DNA from: Cliona cf. orientalis
Taxonomy: Eukaryota > Porifera > Demospongiae > Clionaida > Clionaidae
DNA: 64,000 nt
Assembly: GCA_963930775.1 (NCBI GenBank)
Contig: OZ005707.1
Coordinates: 1,798,001-1,862,000, forward strand
Direction: 5' to 3'
Shown in pieces: positions 31,301 to 46,300 of the stretch (its first letter is position 1; each line of letters opens with the position of its first letter). Under the pieces are notes generated by a model. That model did not search any database. It was not told where the DNA came from and saw nothing but the letters and a program-made list of their open reading frames with translations. Position numbers and translations under genes: made by a program.

Positions 31301-34300
31301 CACTTGTTATTACATGCCCAGTAGCAATTTACTTTTCTGTGGTTATTAGGTCATGATGACATAATCTGTGGTAATTGCCAGAAAATTTAGGGCCTCTGTG
31401 GAGCCTTACTGAGACTTGACATATATAATAATATTATTATATGTAGAGTATCTGACGCATGTATCCAGCGAATACATAGCTATAAGCTGAGCGGCTACTT
31501 TCTCTGACAAGTACCACCGGCCAAACTTCACGCGTTCTCTTAATCCTGTGGATAAATAAAGCTAATTTAGTGCTAAAATATAATAGCTATAGCACACACG
31601 CTGTGTGCCATGCCGCAACCAACCTGATGTTCAGAAGCTGTATGGTGCTGTCGAGTTTGTCTCCTGTGATTGAAAATAGTCGGTATTGAGGTCGAGAGTT
31701 GGCCTCGGACTCCATCATCGATGTGGCTTGGACTGTGCACACCGTGTACACACTCACTATAGATAGATAGATAGATTTTTACGTCACGCATCAAAAATGC
31801 ATCAGGCCAGACTTGCCTGACGTCTAGCTATGTGATAAAACCAAACCTAACTTAAATGCTGTACAGTAAATAAGCACAGGATGAGTGGTTGATAGGCAAT
31901 GTTTGAAGAGTTGAGAAAGTAGATTAGAGGGACTGGGGTGGATTTTTTGTTACAGGATGAGGATCGAGTATAATAATACAATAATAATGATAATATGATT
32001 GATATATTGACGACCTTTAACCACATGAGCCATTATGCAGCTACTGGGCATGTGGTCAAATTTTTATTTTATAGATAAACCCTAGAGACTAATCCTGCTA
32101 ACCAGCCCCTCCATCCGTACTGTGCACGCCAGCAGATGTAGGTAATGGTCGTCATCACCACATGCATACTGATACTGCTGCAGCTCTCATCTGTGCAGAT
32201 ACAAAGCATTCCTTTTGCTTGACTACATCCATCAGCCACTCTAGAGTCCTAGACCATAATGATGACAAAATTTAATATAGCTACAGCACAATATCAATGT
32301 GCATAGTTAAGGTACAATAAGTAAATGGAGTTTAATGTAGTTAAACGCAGTTAATCGACGAGTACTAGTTCGCGCTGCAGCTGCGCATGCGTAGAACAGA
32401 AAGATACGCATGTGCATGATATAGCTAATTATTGGGCGTGGATAGTTGATGGCTAAGCTGCTAGGTACGTCAGTTGCCAGTATTAAGTGCAATTTACGCG
32501 GCACCATCAAGTTGCAAGAAGAAGCTCTGCCAGCTAACGAAAAAGTTTGCCCTGCCCTTCCAACATGGCCGATCCTCCCGATCCCCCACCTGAGTTCCTC
32601 CCGCCGATCCGCCAACCTCCGAAGCTGGTGATGGTACCACAACACCATGCACGCGATCCCCCAGCAGACACTCTCATCGATCGCATTGCCGCCCTTGAAA
32701 GAACCCTAGCTCGTTATTCGGCCAATATCTTCTACAGGTCCCACTCCAGCAAGCTCTGGCCCCGCGCTCCCATGCCCCCATCCACCGGTAAGACAGTCAT
32801 AATCAATACCAGCTACATGTATGTGCATAGCTGCTTTACATCTGCCCTATCAATATGCTCCGGCACTGCCCTGCCTCTTCTCCTTATCCCGCCATTCGTT
32901 GGCCATCCCCCGCATTCAAGTTTCCACCGTTTTCAAGCATTGCTCACTTAATGACAACGCCTTACACAATTGTCCCTGCCTTGCCGCCTTTCATTGCCTC
33001 ATCACTGCCCTGCCCTGCCCTACTCTGCCCTGCTCTGCTCTCCCCTGCCCTTTCCTGCCCTACTCTGCTCTGCTCTGCTCTGCCCTGCTCTCCCCTGCCC
33101 TGCCCTGCCCTGTCCTACTCTGCTCTGCTCTGCTCTCCCTTGCCCTTTCCTGCCCTACTCTGCTCTGCTCTGCCCTGCTCTCCCCTGCCCTGCCCTGCCC
33201 TGTCCTACTCTGCTCTGCTCTGCTCTCCCCTACTCTCCCCTGCCCTGCCCTGCCCTGTCCTACTCTGCTCTGCCCTGCCATGCTCTGCTCTGCCCATATA
33301 CTTCACCCTCCTCATGCCCTTCTCTCCCAAATAGGCTATTACCATGGCTGGCTGTGCCCCTAGCTGCTCTGGCCTACTCAAATATCCCAGCTGCACTTAG
33401 GCTAGCCCACCTCTACACCTGGACTATACCATGTAGGCGTTATCCACAATTTCCTACAGTGACTGTTTCACACATCTTGGCAGGGGTCTGCTTCACACAT
33501 AGGCTTGTTTAATGATTTCATCATGCATGCACACACAGCTTATTGCCCAAAAATTACTTATTATTGGACATACTCCTCATTAGTTATGTAGGCATACCCT
33601 CACTCACATTAATTACCGCCACCACCACCTCTGGTATCTGCACTGGGCTTGCCTACACATCCCTCGCCCCCAACAGCTCCTCTCCTCCTGCCCTCCATTG
33701 TCTCCAGCTTATACCAATAACCACTGCCCTTCCAGCCTCTCCCATCAGCAGTACTATCAACATCACTTCTAAGCTTCCCACCGCACCAGGTGTATAATAT
33801 CAAATCCACTGGCTAAGTAATTTCCCCGGAACGCCCGCGTTACCACAAAAACTAGTTCAGAAAATCATTAGTCGCGAATATTTCGTTTTGGCTGATTTAC
33901 TTCCAGACTAACTTTTAGCCTCCCCAGGCCCCTCTACCAGTACATTTGTCATTCTGCCCCGAATCAGCATATTCTAGCTACTCACCGCCGTAAAAAGCGA
34001 CAGATTCCCGACATTGCTAGCTACTTGGGTGCACGTGTACAGTACCTATATATAATATGCTTGTGCTGGAATCTACTTTCCTGATCAGTTACCTGAGCTC
34101 ATTGCGTATCAGTTGCTCATACTACAGCACAGCATAAAGTTTGAATATCCCTCCTGCCATGGCTGCGATATGATGTACAATGGGCAGCTTCTAATAGATT
34201 TTACTTGTGGTCACTGGGGGTGGGTAGGTTGTGCTGATTTTTTGGTCTATAGCTAATGCTATTCTCAAATGCTCAAAAAATCCCTAATAATGTTCAAGAA

Positions 34301-37300
34301 GTGCACCTATAATTCCCAATACATTGCCCATTATGCTCAGGTTGAACTGACTATAGTGTTAACGAAGAGCTGATACGAGATATGGGGGGACTCGGTTGCA
34401 CCATCATAGAGTGCAGCCATTTCGATTTTGCATGTGTTCGGATTCAAAAGTGGGTACCAGCTGATTGATCGGCCCTTTGCGAATCCATAAATTAAATATG
34501 TATTCCAGGCATTGTGAAAAAGGTCAATAAACAGCTACTTGCAATTGTGCGCCCTAAAATTTCTCAAAATTCTGCCAGTTGATACATACAATGCTAGCAT
34601 AATTCTCAAATACTTATACACACCTATCATGCTCAAAATTATGCTGGCATAATTTGCCTGCCCCTAGTGGTCACAAATTCATCCACAATTCTATGCCTTT
34701 GCCTTTACTGCACAAGAAAAAAATCTAGCCCATGATGCCCTATCTGCTATACGGACGGGGGGCAGTCACACCTATGATTGACCCGTACTTGCCCAACCCC
34801 AACCATCTTTCCCGCAGCAGCCTACTCTTCGCCCTTTCTTGCCGGTGCCACTGCTGTCATTACCTCCTGGCTCACAAAGATTAATTTTGCTGGTACAAGG
34901 CCACCTCCACCCAAACAACCAAGCCCCGAGCACTGCATCTTGTACAACATGAACAACAGCGAATGCCCATATGCCGAGCGCTGCATTAAGGTACATAATA
35001 TGTGTGCTTTCTGCAAGATCAAAGGCCATCCTGTATCACACTGCCCCAACATATCTACATGACCGTTATTGTATTGAACATAATTTATTGCTATGACTCA
35101 TCAATTGTATTATCTAATAGTAAGTCTCAAATCTCCACGTCACAAGACGTGTGAATTAATCAATTAAGTTGACATAGTACCTTACTGCCGTTATAATTTT
35201 ATTGTACTATTAAGTTCGTCCATGCATGCATTCCACATGCATATTTTATGCAAGTGTGATTTTAACAATGCTCTTATAGCTATTACTACTATTATTACAA
35301 CCATAGTAAGATATTTTTCTTATGCAACCACACATAGTACAAGACCATAATATTATCATTATACATCACTATTGCTGCAAGCTTAATCCTTGGCCCCTAT
35401 TTCTGCATGCCTTCAGCTCTCAGCAATATCACCACTCCCCTCAGCTTTAGCGCACAGCAGTCATGCCTCTCCTCACACCCAGACCAACAAATACACACAG
35501 TATATCCTCAATGGAATTGCCAATGGCTTTAGAATTGGCTTTGCATACACAACCTTAACTAATCGCAATTCTGCTGCCTCTAATCACCAATTCGCTAATG
35601 AGCATCCCAACGTTATATCCCATGGTTTGTAGCATGCAGGAAGTCACAAAAAGGTTGATTAGTTGTTCCTTTAGACCTATGAGAATATTCATATCAGTAG
35701 CCTAGGTATAGTCCGCAAAAAGCATTCACCTAATAAATGACACCTAATACCAGACCTTTCTTACCATATTATATTGCTCAACAAGTACTATATATCCTTG
35801 GGGAAGGGCACTTTACTGGCGAAATAGATATTGAAAATACTTTCAGGAATGCCACCCCAAGTTAGGCATCCAGTGGAAATGTAATGGAATGGCTAGCTCC
35901 ACGTAGACACAGTCCTTCCATTTGGGCTTTGCTCATCCTCTAAAAAAAATTAAATTGCATTCCTGATGACCTTCAATGGATCAAAAAGCAGCACAGTATC
36001 TCATATAGCTATACCTTGATCACTAATTGCAAGATTTTATATCACCATTGGTGCACATAAACCCAAATGATTTAACAGTAATGTATGCTATGGTCCCCAT
36101 GGTCTGCTTTTTCTGCTCCATTCCTTCTGTTCAGGGGAGATCACAATCCCTGACACTTCAGTCTATTATCCCTCCGTTCATCAAAAATTTTAATGATAGT
36201 ATTGCTGCAGAGAACCCTACTGCTCCTATTATAGTATAAAGGCTTCAAAAACGGACCCATTTCGACAAAGGGTTAAACATTGCAATTCCCCGTGTCAGCT
36301 TTACTAAATTATTGTGTGTGGAACTGCTCCTGGTCTCTGTTTCACTTCAGTGACAATACTCCCTTAACAAAAAGTAAATTCACTGCAAATTAATCCTGAG
36401 AACTGTTATCAATAGCGCTAGCAGGGATCAATTCCAAAACTTTATGCGGGACATGGTTTAGGATAGGTGCTGCACCTACAGAAGCTGCTAAAGGCATAAA
36501 AGATTCGCCTACCCAGATGCTCGTATGGTGAAAAAGCTCTGCTCATCTCAAGTATATTATGCTGAGAATGTTAACTGCAGCCCTCTCTGAACAATAATTA
36601 ACTATTAACATAACCTTTGACTTGTACATTACCTAGCTAGCTTGAAGTAGGCAATGATTCTATAGCTCAGCAACTTTCAATGCACTGTACATGCTCTCAA
36701 TTCTTAATACTCCTACTCTTGGGGGTATAGGACTTCGTCCCATGGGCCAGTCCCTGGAGGCTCCGCCCCCAGTGGTATACCCCCAAAAGCCTCCGAATGC
36801 TAATTATTATGGGGGTTGCTACTGTAATAAAATTAATGCTCATAATCCTCATGCTCCTATCCTGGCGCAAATCAGAGCAATGCAGGCCGCTGCTGCTGCC
36901 CACCTCCAGGCCGGCTCACCCCCAAAAGGAGAGGCGAGCGGTATACGTTGTTATGCATGGCTACAATAATGGCATGAGGAGATTAAACATACCTATATAA
37001 TGGGATGCCGTTCAAACCTAATCATGTCATGAATGATGTTTGTTGCATTTCTCTCCACCCTTCCAATAATTTATTATAGCTCCCCAGATTGGATTCGATC
37101 CAACATCCTATTTTTATGATGAAGATGCTGGAGTTGCCACGCTCACTATCACTACCAATATGCCAGTGAGCTTTACAGATGCTACTGGTGCACTGTTCTA
37201 TACTGAAGATGGAACAGCTACTGGAGGTGGAGGTATAGCTGCTATTTATAAGAGTATTCAGTGTAGAGTTCTGGACAGCTATTATTATACCCATATACAT

Positions 37301-40300
37301 GAGAGGCTATAATATTATATCCTCTGTGTAATTCTTTAACAGATGCACCATGCAATATTTCCATTAGATCAAAGATAAGATCTTTCCCAAGGGCAGGAAA
37401 GAAACAAGCATGAAATACAATAATTATTGCATGCATAAGATTAAGGATGGCAATTACTGAAACAAGGAATGGTAGCTGAAAGGTAACATGATTTATAGCT
37501 TAATCAATTGCAGTTGATTACACGGGAATCGCTGAAGCTAATGCCATACCTATCACATTTCCTCCTGGAAGCACTGAAACAGTGATTGAAGTGCCTATCA
37601 CTAACGATGCCTTAGTGGAGGGAACAGAAAGGTTCTTGGGACGAATTATTTCTGGTGGAGGTATAGATAATTTGAACATCACTGCCCCAACTGCAACTGT
37701 TGACATCAGAGATGATGATGGTAAGTTGCTGTTTCCAACCTCCTCCTCCAATCATCTTATAGCTATTACTGGAGCTTTTTAGCTTCCTAAGTAAGAAGAA
37801 GTTAGGACTGTGTCTGTTTAACTTTACACTTCTTCAAAAGGAATCATCTACAGGGTCAAAATAAATTATTAATATATGGTGTTATTGATTAACAGAACGT
37901 GTACTACTAGAGGTGCCAGTCACCTTTGATCAGCCGAGCTACACTGTGAATGAGAGTTCCAGTACAGTTAGGATTTGCTTCAATACCACTGCTGGCCATC
38001 CTGATAGTGATATTACTGTGATGATTCAACCCCGACAGCTCAGACCTGGTGATCCATGTACTGCAACGGGTATGATTATCATACAGAATGAGAATGTTTA
38101 GCTAACAATATGATATTTTAATTATTGCAGTTAACAGTGACTTTGATGGAGGTCCGTATTCTCAAACATTCTCTGCTTCTTCCATGGGTGGTCAACTCTG
38201 TGCAGGCATCGATCTGATTCCAGATATACTCTATGAGGGAAACGAGCAGTTTATTGTGGAATTTACCAATGTGCCGGATACAGCAAACGGGGTTGGTGTG
38301 GGTGCCATAAATCAAACCTGTGTCACCATACTTGATGATGACGGTTAGTTTGTTGCTGTTTGTAGAGTTAACGCTTGGCACGCATGCGCACGAGGGTTAT
38401 GGTAGTCTGTTTGTCTGATTGTTTGTTACCAATCTGCTGCATGTGTAAGACATTTATGCAACAAAATAAACGTACCAGCCAATTTTGCATAGTGAAGTCA
38501 GCCATTTTTCAGTTCCCAATACCATAAACTAGAGTAACCCTAGTGACTAGGTAAACTAGGGTTAGGGTTAGGATATTTTCTCGAGTATTTCAGAGTCATA
38601 TACTGCATCAGCACAATTATTATAGCACTACAAGAATAGCCAAAGCATCGTTTTCATCACAAAACTACTGGTATATTAATAACACCAATCCTAATTTGTA
38701 ATCTTAGCACCATATCAACCATCAACATTTACTGTTAAACGCTGCATTCGTGCCGAGCATTCTGCACTTCAGTGCTCTAGTTTAATATAATATTATAGTG
38801 TGCATACCAAATCTAAGTTTCTCTTATCTCTCTGCATACACTCACGTAAAATAGTGCCAACATTCAACTTTGACAATCCCAACATCACAATCCCTGAGCC
38901 GAATGGTCCTGCTCAAATATGCATCACCATGACTGGCCGTACTACAGTTCCTATTAGTGTCACTGCAACGACTGGGCCAAAAGGTGGAGCACCAGATCAA
39001 GCCACAGGTAAAGAATGGGCACCTTTAGGGGTGGGGTGGATAGAATATTCATTGAACACACAATCACGATTTATTATGTTCACATAGCTGATTCGGACTA
39101 CAACAGTACCACCTTCACGTTGGGATTCACATCCAGTGATGAGGGAACAACAACACGCTGTGCTAATGTGCCAATTATTGATGACCAACTCGGCAATGAG
39201 CCAGTTGAACCATTCTCTATTTCATTTGTCAGCTTTTCTCCCGCAGGACTAGAAGGCCCGGATAGAGAAACCTGTGTATTTATTGAGGATGACGACCGTA
39301 TGTAAAATAACTCTCACCACATGCATGGAGATTCAGTGATTCCTCCATATACTGCTTTGGCACTAGATATTATTTTGTCATAGCAATTGCAAAATAGATG
39401 TTACATTATTTTTCCATCATATATAAATATGTTACAATTACAGTACCTGAAATTGTCTGGATTGACAGGAATATCACTATTCCTGAGGGAGAGTACATGG
39501 AACTGTGCTTCATGAGTGACATTGGCACAGCCGTGCCTTACGATATTGCCATTGGTGTTCGTGCAAAGGGTGGCAATCCAGCTTCTGGTAATCATTTATG
39601 TGTGTGCATTTGTGAGAGCTAGAGAGAGAGAAACTGTGATATCATTGTTTTATACTTTTGTCACAACAGAGTCAGACTACATGGTTGAGTCAGTTCTTGA
39701 CTTTACCTTTTCCTCAATGGATCCTGGAGAAGTGATGTGTGTGAACGTGAGTGCCATTGACGATGATATTGATGAACCTACTGAGCAGTTTGAGTTCTAT
39801 TTTATACCGATACTTGGTAATGCTCCTGTAACCTTCCGTGATCCACCTACTGCCTGTATAAATATTCAAGACAATGATGGTGAGTTTCTGCTACATGAAT
39901 TGTACTGATATAGCACCAAGCAAAAGAAATGATGGTTTTTCTTGGGTAGCTTCGTGCGGGGTATTACGATAAGCCCAAACCACTCCTGCAAGATACTTGT
40001 CCCATTGGCTACCAAACTTGGTAACATGTTTCCGAATCATAAATTACATGCCCAGTAATAATTTACTTTTCTATGGTTATGAGGTAATTGTAGTGTAATG
40101 TATGATGAAACCTATGGTGTAATCTATGAGATAATTATGAGAAAATTCAGGGCCTCCATGGAGCCTTTCTGAGACTTGAAAATCGATATATATGTAGAGT
40201 ATCTGATGCATGTATCTAGCGAATACATTACAAGCTGAGTGCTACTTTCTCTGACAAGTACCGTCGGCCGAACTTCACGCGTTCTCTTGGCTGACGTAAT

Positions 40301-43300
40301 CCCGTGGATAAATAAAGCTAGCCTTGTGCTATAAAAGCACGCACGCTGTGTGCCATGCCGCGACCAACCTGATGTTCAGAAGCTGTATGGCGATGTCAAG
40401 TTCGTCTCCTGTGATTGAAAATTGTTAGTGTCGAGGTTGAGAGTCGGTCTCAAACTCCATCTCTGTGATTGAGGTGCCGATATCGATGTGGCTTGGACTG
40501 TGTACGCACTATATATTGACGACCTTTTACCATAATTATGAACCATTATGGAGCTACTGGGCATGTGGTCAAGTTTTCATATAAAGATATAATTACTTCG
40601 ATATTATTGCACTCACAGATCCAGAAGTCAATGTTAATGTTCCTGATATCGATGTACCTGAGGAGCAACCTGAGGTTGAGATCTGTATCTCTGTCAACAC
40701 TGATTTTGCTCAACAAGTGGTGGTCACCATTGAGACTGGACCGAAGGCTGGATCATCTAACCCAGCTACAGGTATGTAACCTCTCGAGCCATGATAGTGC
40801 ACATGATTGGATTGTATCTCAGTGATCTTGCCTTATAAGATCTCAACCATAAAAGATGTGTTTCTTGTCATGCAACTATGACTAAATTCCTGCACCCTAG
40901 CTGCCATACTATGTCTTACACTCAGCTCTCAATGTTAACTAAACTTCACTGTTCTCACATCTAAATATCAGTGGTATAGTGCCATGGCAACTACCTAGCT
41001 ATGTGCATGAGAATGCATACTTCATTATATTATTGTTCTTTGCAGCTGATGTTGACTATACAACTAGCACACAATTTCTGACATTTATTCCATCTGCAAA
41101 TGGCCAGTCGGTGTGTGGCAGAGTGCCAATCATTGATGATTCACTAGCCAATGAAGGCACTGAGCCATTCTCAGTGCGAATTACCAGTGTCTCAAACTCC
41201 AGACTTAGGATTGGCCAGAATGCAGAAACTTGTGTCAATATCATCGATAATGATGGTATGCACTGAAATATTTCACTCTTAATGAATTTGCGTACTACCA
41301 ATATTATTTGCGTGCATTAGTGCCTGTGATCACATGGGACGATTCTCAAGTCACCATTCCTGAGGGTGGAAATAGACAAGTGTGCTTCTCCAGTGACATT
41401 GGCACTGCTCAACCCTACGATGTGATGGTTGGTGCCCGTGAAAAGGGCGCCAGTCCTGCAACTCAAGGTACGTATGAAATTGAATAGATAATAAATTATT
41501 TTTGATCTACCACTCCATTAGTTTATTGTACTTGTAGTAAAATTTAATTAAACTTTGATGCGAAATAATGTAGTAAAACTACTGATAGCCAAATCTTGTT
41601 ACTGCTATCATTATTGCTTGCTACATTGTAGATGTGGACTATTCACTGCCAGCTCAGTCTCTGTCCGTCACTTTCTCTTCAATGAATGGTGAACGGTTCT
41701 GTATCGATATAAGTGCAATTGAAGATACAATTGGTGAAGACACTGAGCAGTTTGAGTTGTACTTTGAGAATCTTCCAAGTGCTTTTGCCAATGATGGAGA
41801 CCCTAACGTTCTCTGTGTCAACATTGAGGATGATGATGGTAAGTTAATAAAATTTATGTACATTCTATAACATGGACACGTTGGAGGACCAGTGTGTATA
41901 CTAGTGCCATATTATGATATCACCCAGCTATAGTGATGCCCCTCCACCTCCTCTTCTGTCTCTCTCCCTCTCTCTATCCATTCTCCAATTCAATGTCATA
42001 ATAAACATTTATCACCTCTACAGTACCTGTTGTTGATGTTGAGCAGCCTAATATCAGTGTACCTGAAAATGAAACTGAGGTTGAAGTTTGCCTCAAGCTC
42101 AGTACTGGCATCACTGAGCAAGTGATAGTGACAGTAGCAACTGGACAAAAGACTGGAGCTCTTGGCCCCTTAGCCACAGGTATTAAAATCTTAATTATTT
42201 CACTCTTATGTTATTATTGATCTTTCATGACATTATATACTTTGTCTGGATACTTGCAGCTGGTGTTGATTATGTCTCTACTACCAGAATGCTGACGTTT
42301 GTGCCCTCTAACGATCGTCAGAGTGTTTGTACCACAGTACCAATCACTGATGATAATCTTGATGAACCAAATGAACTCTTTTCAGTGAGAATCATTGATA
42401 CCTTGCTAGCAAGTGGCATTCTGATTGGTACCAACAGTGAAAGCTGTGTGACAATTATTGACGACGATGGTATGTCATTATACTGTATGCTGTATGTGTG
42501 TATTATAATAGTGTTTATTGTTATGTAGTACCTGTGATTTCATGGGACGAACGCGAGGTCGATGTTCCTGAGGGTGGAAATAGACAAGTGTGCTTCTCCA
42601 GTGACATTGGTACTGTTCAACCTTATGATGTGATGGTTGGTGCCCGTGAAAAGGGTGCCAGTCCTGCAACTCGAGGTACGTACAATTTGTGATAAGGTGT
42701 GTACATACTTTGTCATTAGAATAACAATGTAAATTATAAAAATGAGCTTTGGGACAAAGTATGAGGGTGTAAATTCACTACAATAAATTCAGTGATGATG
42801 AAATAATATGCAATACTTGCTAGATGTGGACTATTCACTGCCGGCTCAGTCTCTGTCCGTCACTTTCTCTTCAATGAATGGTGATCAGTTCTGTATCGAT
42901 ATAAGTGCAAATGAAGATACAATTGGTGAAGACACTGAGCAGTTTGAGTTGTACTTTGAGAATCTTCCAAGCATGTCTGCTCTTGCTGGAGACCCTGATG
43001 TTCTTTGTGTCAATATCCAGGATAATGATGGTGAATAATAATAATTATTATGTGTTCTACTGCTGTAGTGATGCCTCCCGTTTCCCGTAGCCCTCCACTT
43101 ACTTTACTTTACTTCCTTGTAGCGCTCTATAATAATCAGTAGTTGACTAGTGATGTTACTAGTGTTGTTACTGTTACGTTGAGTTAATTTCTGTCATAAT
43201 CAATGCTTCTCACACGGCACAGTACCAACTGTTATTGTCGAGAGACCAAATGTCACTGTACCAGAGAATGAAACTGACGTTGAGATTTGTCTCATACTTA

Positions 43301-46300
43301 GCACTGGCATTGTTGAGCAAGTGGTAGTCACAGCTGAAACTGGACCCAAGACTGGAGCTGCTGACCAAGCCACAGGTATTGCAGTTCTATTAATTAAATT
43401 TTTATGAACCATTATTATAAGTCGTGGCTACAAACACTTTTTTGCAGCTGACAGTGACTACGCAACTACTACACTTATGATAACATTTGAATCTTCTTCT
43501 GATGGCCAGAGAATTTGTCGACCAGTACCGATCATTGATGATCTGTTTGATGAAGCAAACGAGCTGTTTTCTGTGAGAATCACTAGTGTCTCAAATCCCG
43601 ATATCATGATGGACATGAATACTGAAACATGTGTAACAATCATTGATGATGATGGTAAGTGATGATGATGGATAGAAATACTGTCAATTGAAATATCTGT
43701 ACCCTACCCATAAGGTATGTGTACAACTAAGATCCGCCCTGCACTCCTGTATCGAAGTCATCGTTATTATTATTGGAATTTTTGCTCCATACATTAATTT
43801 TATAGTTATAGAGTGATTGTTAAATATTATTATTGTCTATCACAATTTCTCATGTACCCACAGTACCAGAATTCAATATTGGCCCACCAATGGTAACTAT
43901 CTCTGAGCCAGATGGAATGGTTGAAGTTTGCATCACTACTGACAGCCCACTAGCCAGGAACATCGTTGTCACTGCTGTGACTGGACCAAAGAGTGGAGCA
44001 GCTGACCAAGCCACAGGTATGGATAGGCTTTAAATACGTAGCTGCTATAGAGAGGTTTTGAAATTAATTGACCTGAAGACTTAAGAATTGCAGCAAGTAA
44101 AAAAAGTCACATTATAGCATGATCTTCAATTTAAGCTTGCAATTATTTCATTGGTCTAAGTACGTATAGTCTATGATGTTTCTTAATTGGTAGTTCATCA
44201 TGATGCACATAAATTGTCTTGCAGCTGATGCTGACTACAGTACTACAACAATCATGGTGACTTTCATGCCATCAGATCAAGGCACGCAGGAACATTGTGG
44301 CGTTGTACCAATCATTGATGATATGATAGGCAATGAACCAAACGAGGAGCTATCGGTAACTCTGATTTCTTCAGATCCATCTGGTGCCAAATTTGGTGAC
44401 AGGGAGTCATGCATCACTATTATTGATGATGATGGTGAGTGTCTCGTGTACAGATAAGCTGAGCTCTTACCAATCATTCAACACATTGTTATAGTTGTTG
44501 GGATTGACTTCTCCACTATGGATGTGGTTGTTAATGAGAATAACGGCACCGTCACCGTGTGTCTCATGAAGAACATCACCACTGATGGGCCAATAACAGT
44601 TGTGTTTGATGCAGAGGAGACTGGTGGTTCCTATGCAGCAAGTGGTCAGTATTGCAAACACAGTATATAATATTATATTTGCCTTTTTTGTGCAGTTCTC
44701 ATTCTATTGGTTCGGTTTGGGTTTGGTTTCGAATTATATTGGTCTATTGAGTATGCCTCAGCTGACATTAGGACGCATACAGTTACTCTATAATTATTAA
44801 TTATATGATATATAATTCTTTCTAGACACCACTGACTTCCAGCCTGGGTTGGTAACTGTAGTATTTCAGCCAAACGATGTAGAGGCCTGTGGGCAGATTC
44901 GAATCAAGGACGATAATGCTCCAGAGAATCCAGAGGTGTTTCTGGTGACATTTATGCCCTCCAATCTGGTTATTCCTCGACCTCCTGACCTTCCACCACC
45001 AGTGGCAGAAGTCACCATCATTGATGATGATAGTATGTTCATAACATTAAATTTAAGAGTATACTGAGCAGTAGTAAGCAAGTTCTTGTGCTCGCTGATA
45101 ATTTCAAAATTTATAATTGATGTGTAATTAAATCATGTTGTATATATAGCTACTCAAATTCTTTCATTGTGTGGCAGTATTATTACTGCATAACAAGCTT
45201 TATTAACAATCATTTTTCTTTGTAGATATAACTAGTACTGATATTCTGACCTGTCGAATTGATGAGATCCAGCAAGTACAGCCTTTTACTAGAACGTCAG
45301 ATTACCGCTTCATGGGTACTTGTGAGTACACAGCTGCTTCTAGTTGCAATACCATACCAGGATTTGATGTGAGAGTGACAGTGGACTACATATCAGAAAC
45401 ACTGGAGAATGGAGCCGTTGGTCTGCATGTGAACAATTTACGCTATGTCAGCAGAGAAGATGGGTCTTTTGATGATGGTGGGCAGACGCCACTATCAACT
45501 ACTCCATCTAGTGCTGAGTATTCTGCTGATGGGGGTACTCTTGTGCGTGTGAGCATGGTTCCAGGACAGACTAACATCACATTTGATTCCAACACTCCTC
45601 TGGATACAGATATTTTCATTGTCCATAACTGGGGTAAGCTACTGTAGTTGTACTGTAAAATATTGTCATGATAGTACAGTCATATCAGATTTTATATTAT
45701 GTGAATTGATCTCGATTGTTTTGTATGTTCATAGGTGATGTTGATCCTACCATCCTTATCAGCATCCGTACTCCAAACAACAGTGCAATATCTGACTTCT
45801 GTGGTCTCTGTGGCTCTCGCTCAGGAAGCCTCCTGAGAAGGGATGGCACTGAGGCTGATGCAACAAGTATGGCAGAGGTGCAGAGTTTCATTTCAAGCTA
45901 TGCAGTTCCAGCGAGGGATCAGATACTCCGACCACAGAGGAGAGAGTGTGGTAAGCTATTGCTACATGTACAGTGGAACCCCTCTAATCCGAATATAATC
46001 AGAAATGTGGACACCTTGCTAATACAATTGCTCATAATATATATATATATATCAGGCATGCAGGATTATATTGCCTATACTGACTGTGAATTTTAACTCC
46101 TGAAGTGCGGACACCTTTCCTAAATCAGACACTGCCACATGCAATAATCACTCACTGCCCTGTAAATGCATACACACATATACAGGACACATGATAATAA
46201 AATTGTAGACTCACTATTAATAAGCTAAAAGAACTAGAAGCACTGCAAGTGTGCTAGAATCTCTCTTTTTCCGTGTGCTTCACTGCGAGGTCATAGTTCA

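Larger units (their letters stand above)
32326..36983 (+). mobile_element. Decayed DIRS-like retroelement insertion (about 4.66 kb)
   Basis: Gene 3 carries the empty site AATAAGTAAACATACC (around 59011-59026). Here the same sequence is split, with TAAA at both edges (32322-32325 and 36984-36987). Inside are a gag-like frame, a cysteine/histidine finger and reverse-transcriptase fragments in broken frames. No LTRs or inverted ends were recognised and no recombinase was found. DIRS is suggested by NGFRIGF-type and LPFGL-type motifs, which are shared with some other lineages, so the class is tentative. It could be composite. Confidence 0.7.

Noticed and set aside
32821-33512. Three long overlapping plus-strand open frames (159-180 codons)
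   Set aside because: They lie over a stop-free pentamer minisatellite, open in all frames; the proteins are simple repeats with no independent support.
34778-35062. Independent zinc-finger gene
   Set aside because: It lies inside the insertion bounded by TAAA and next to reverse-transcriptase fragments, so it is part of a mobile element.
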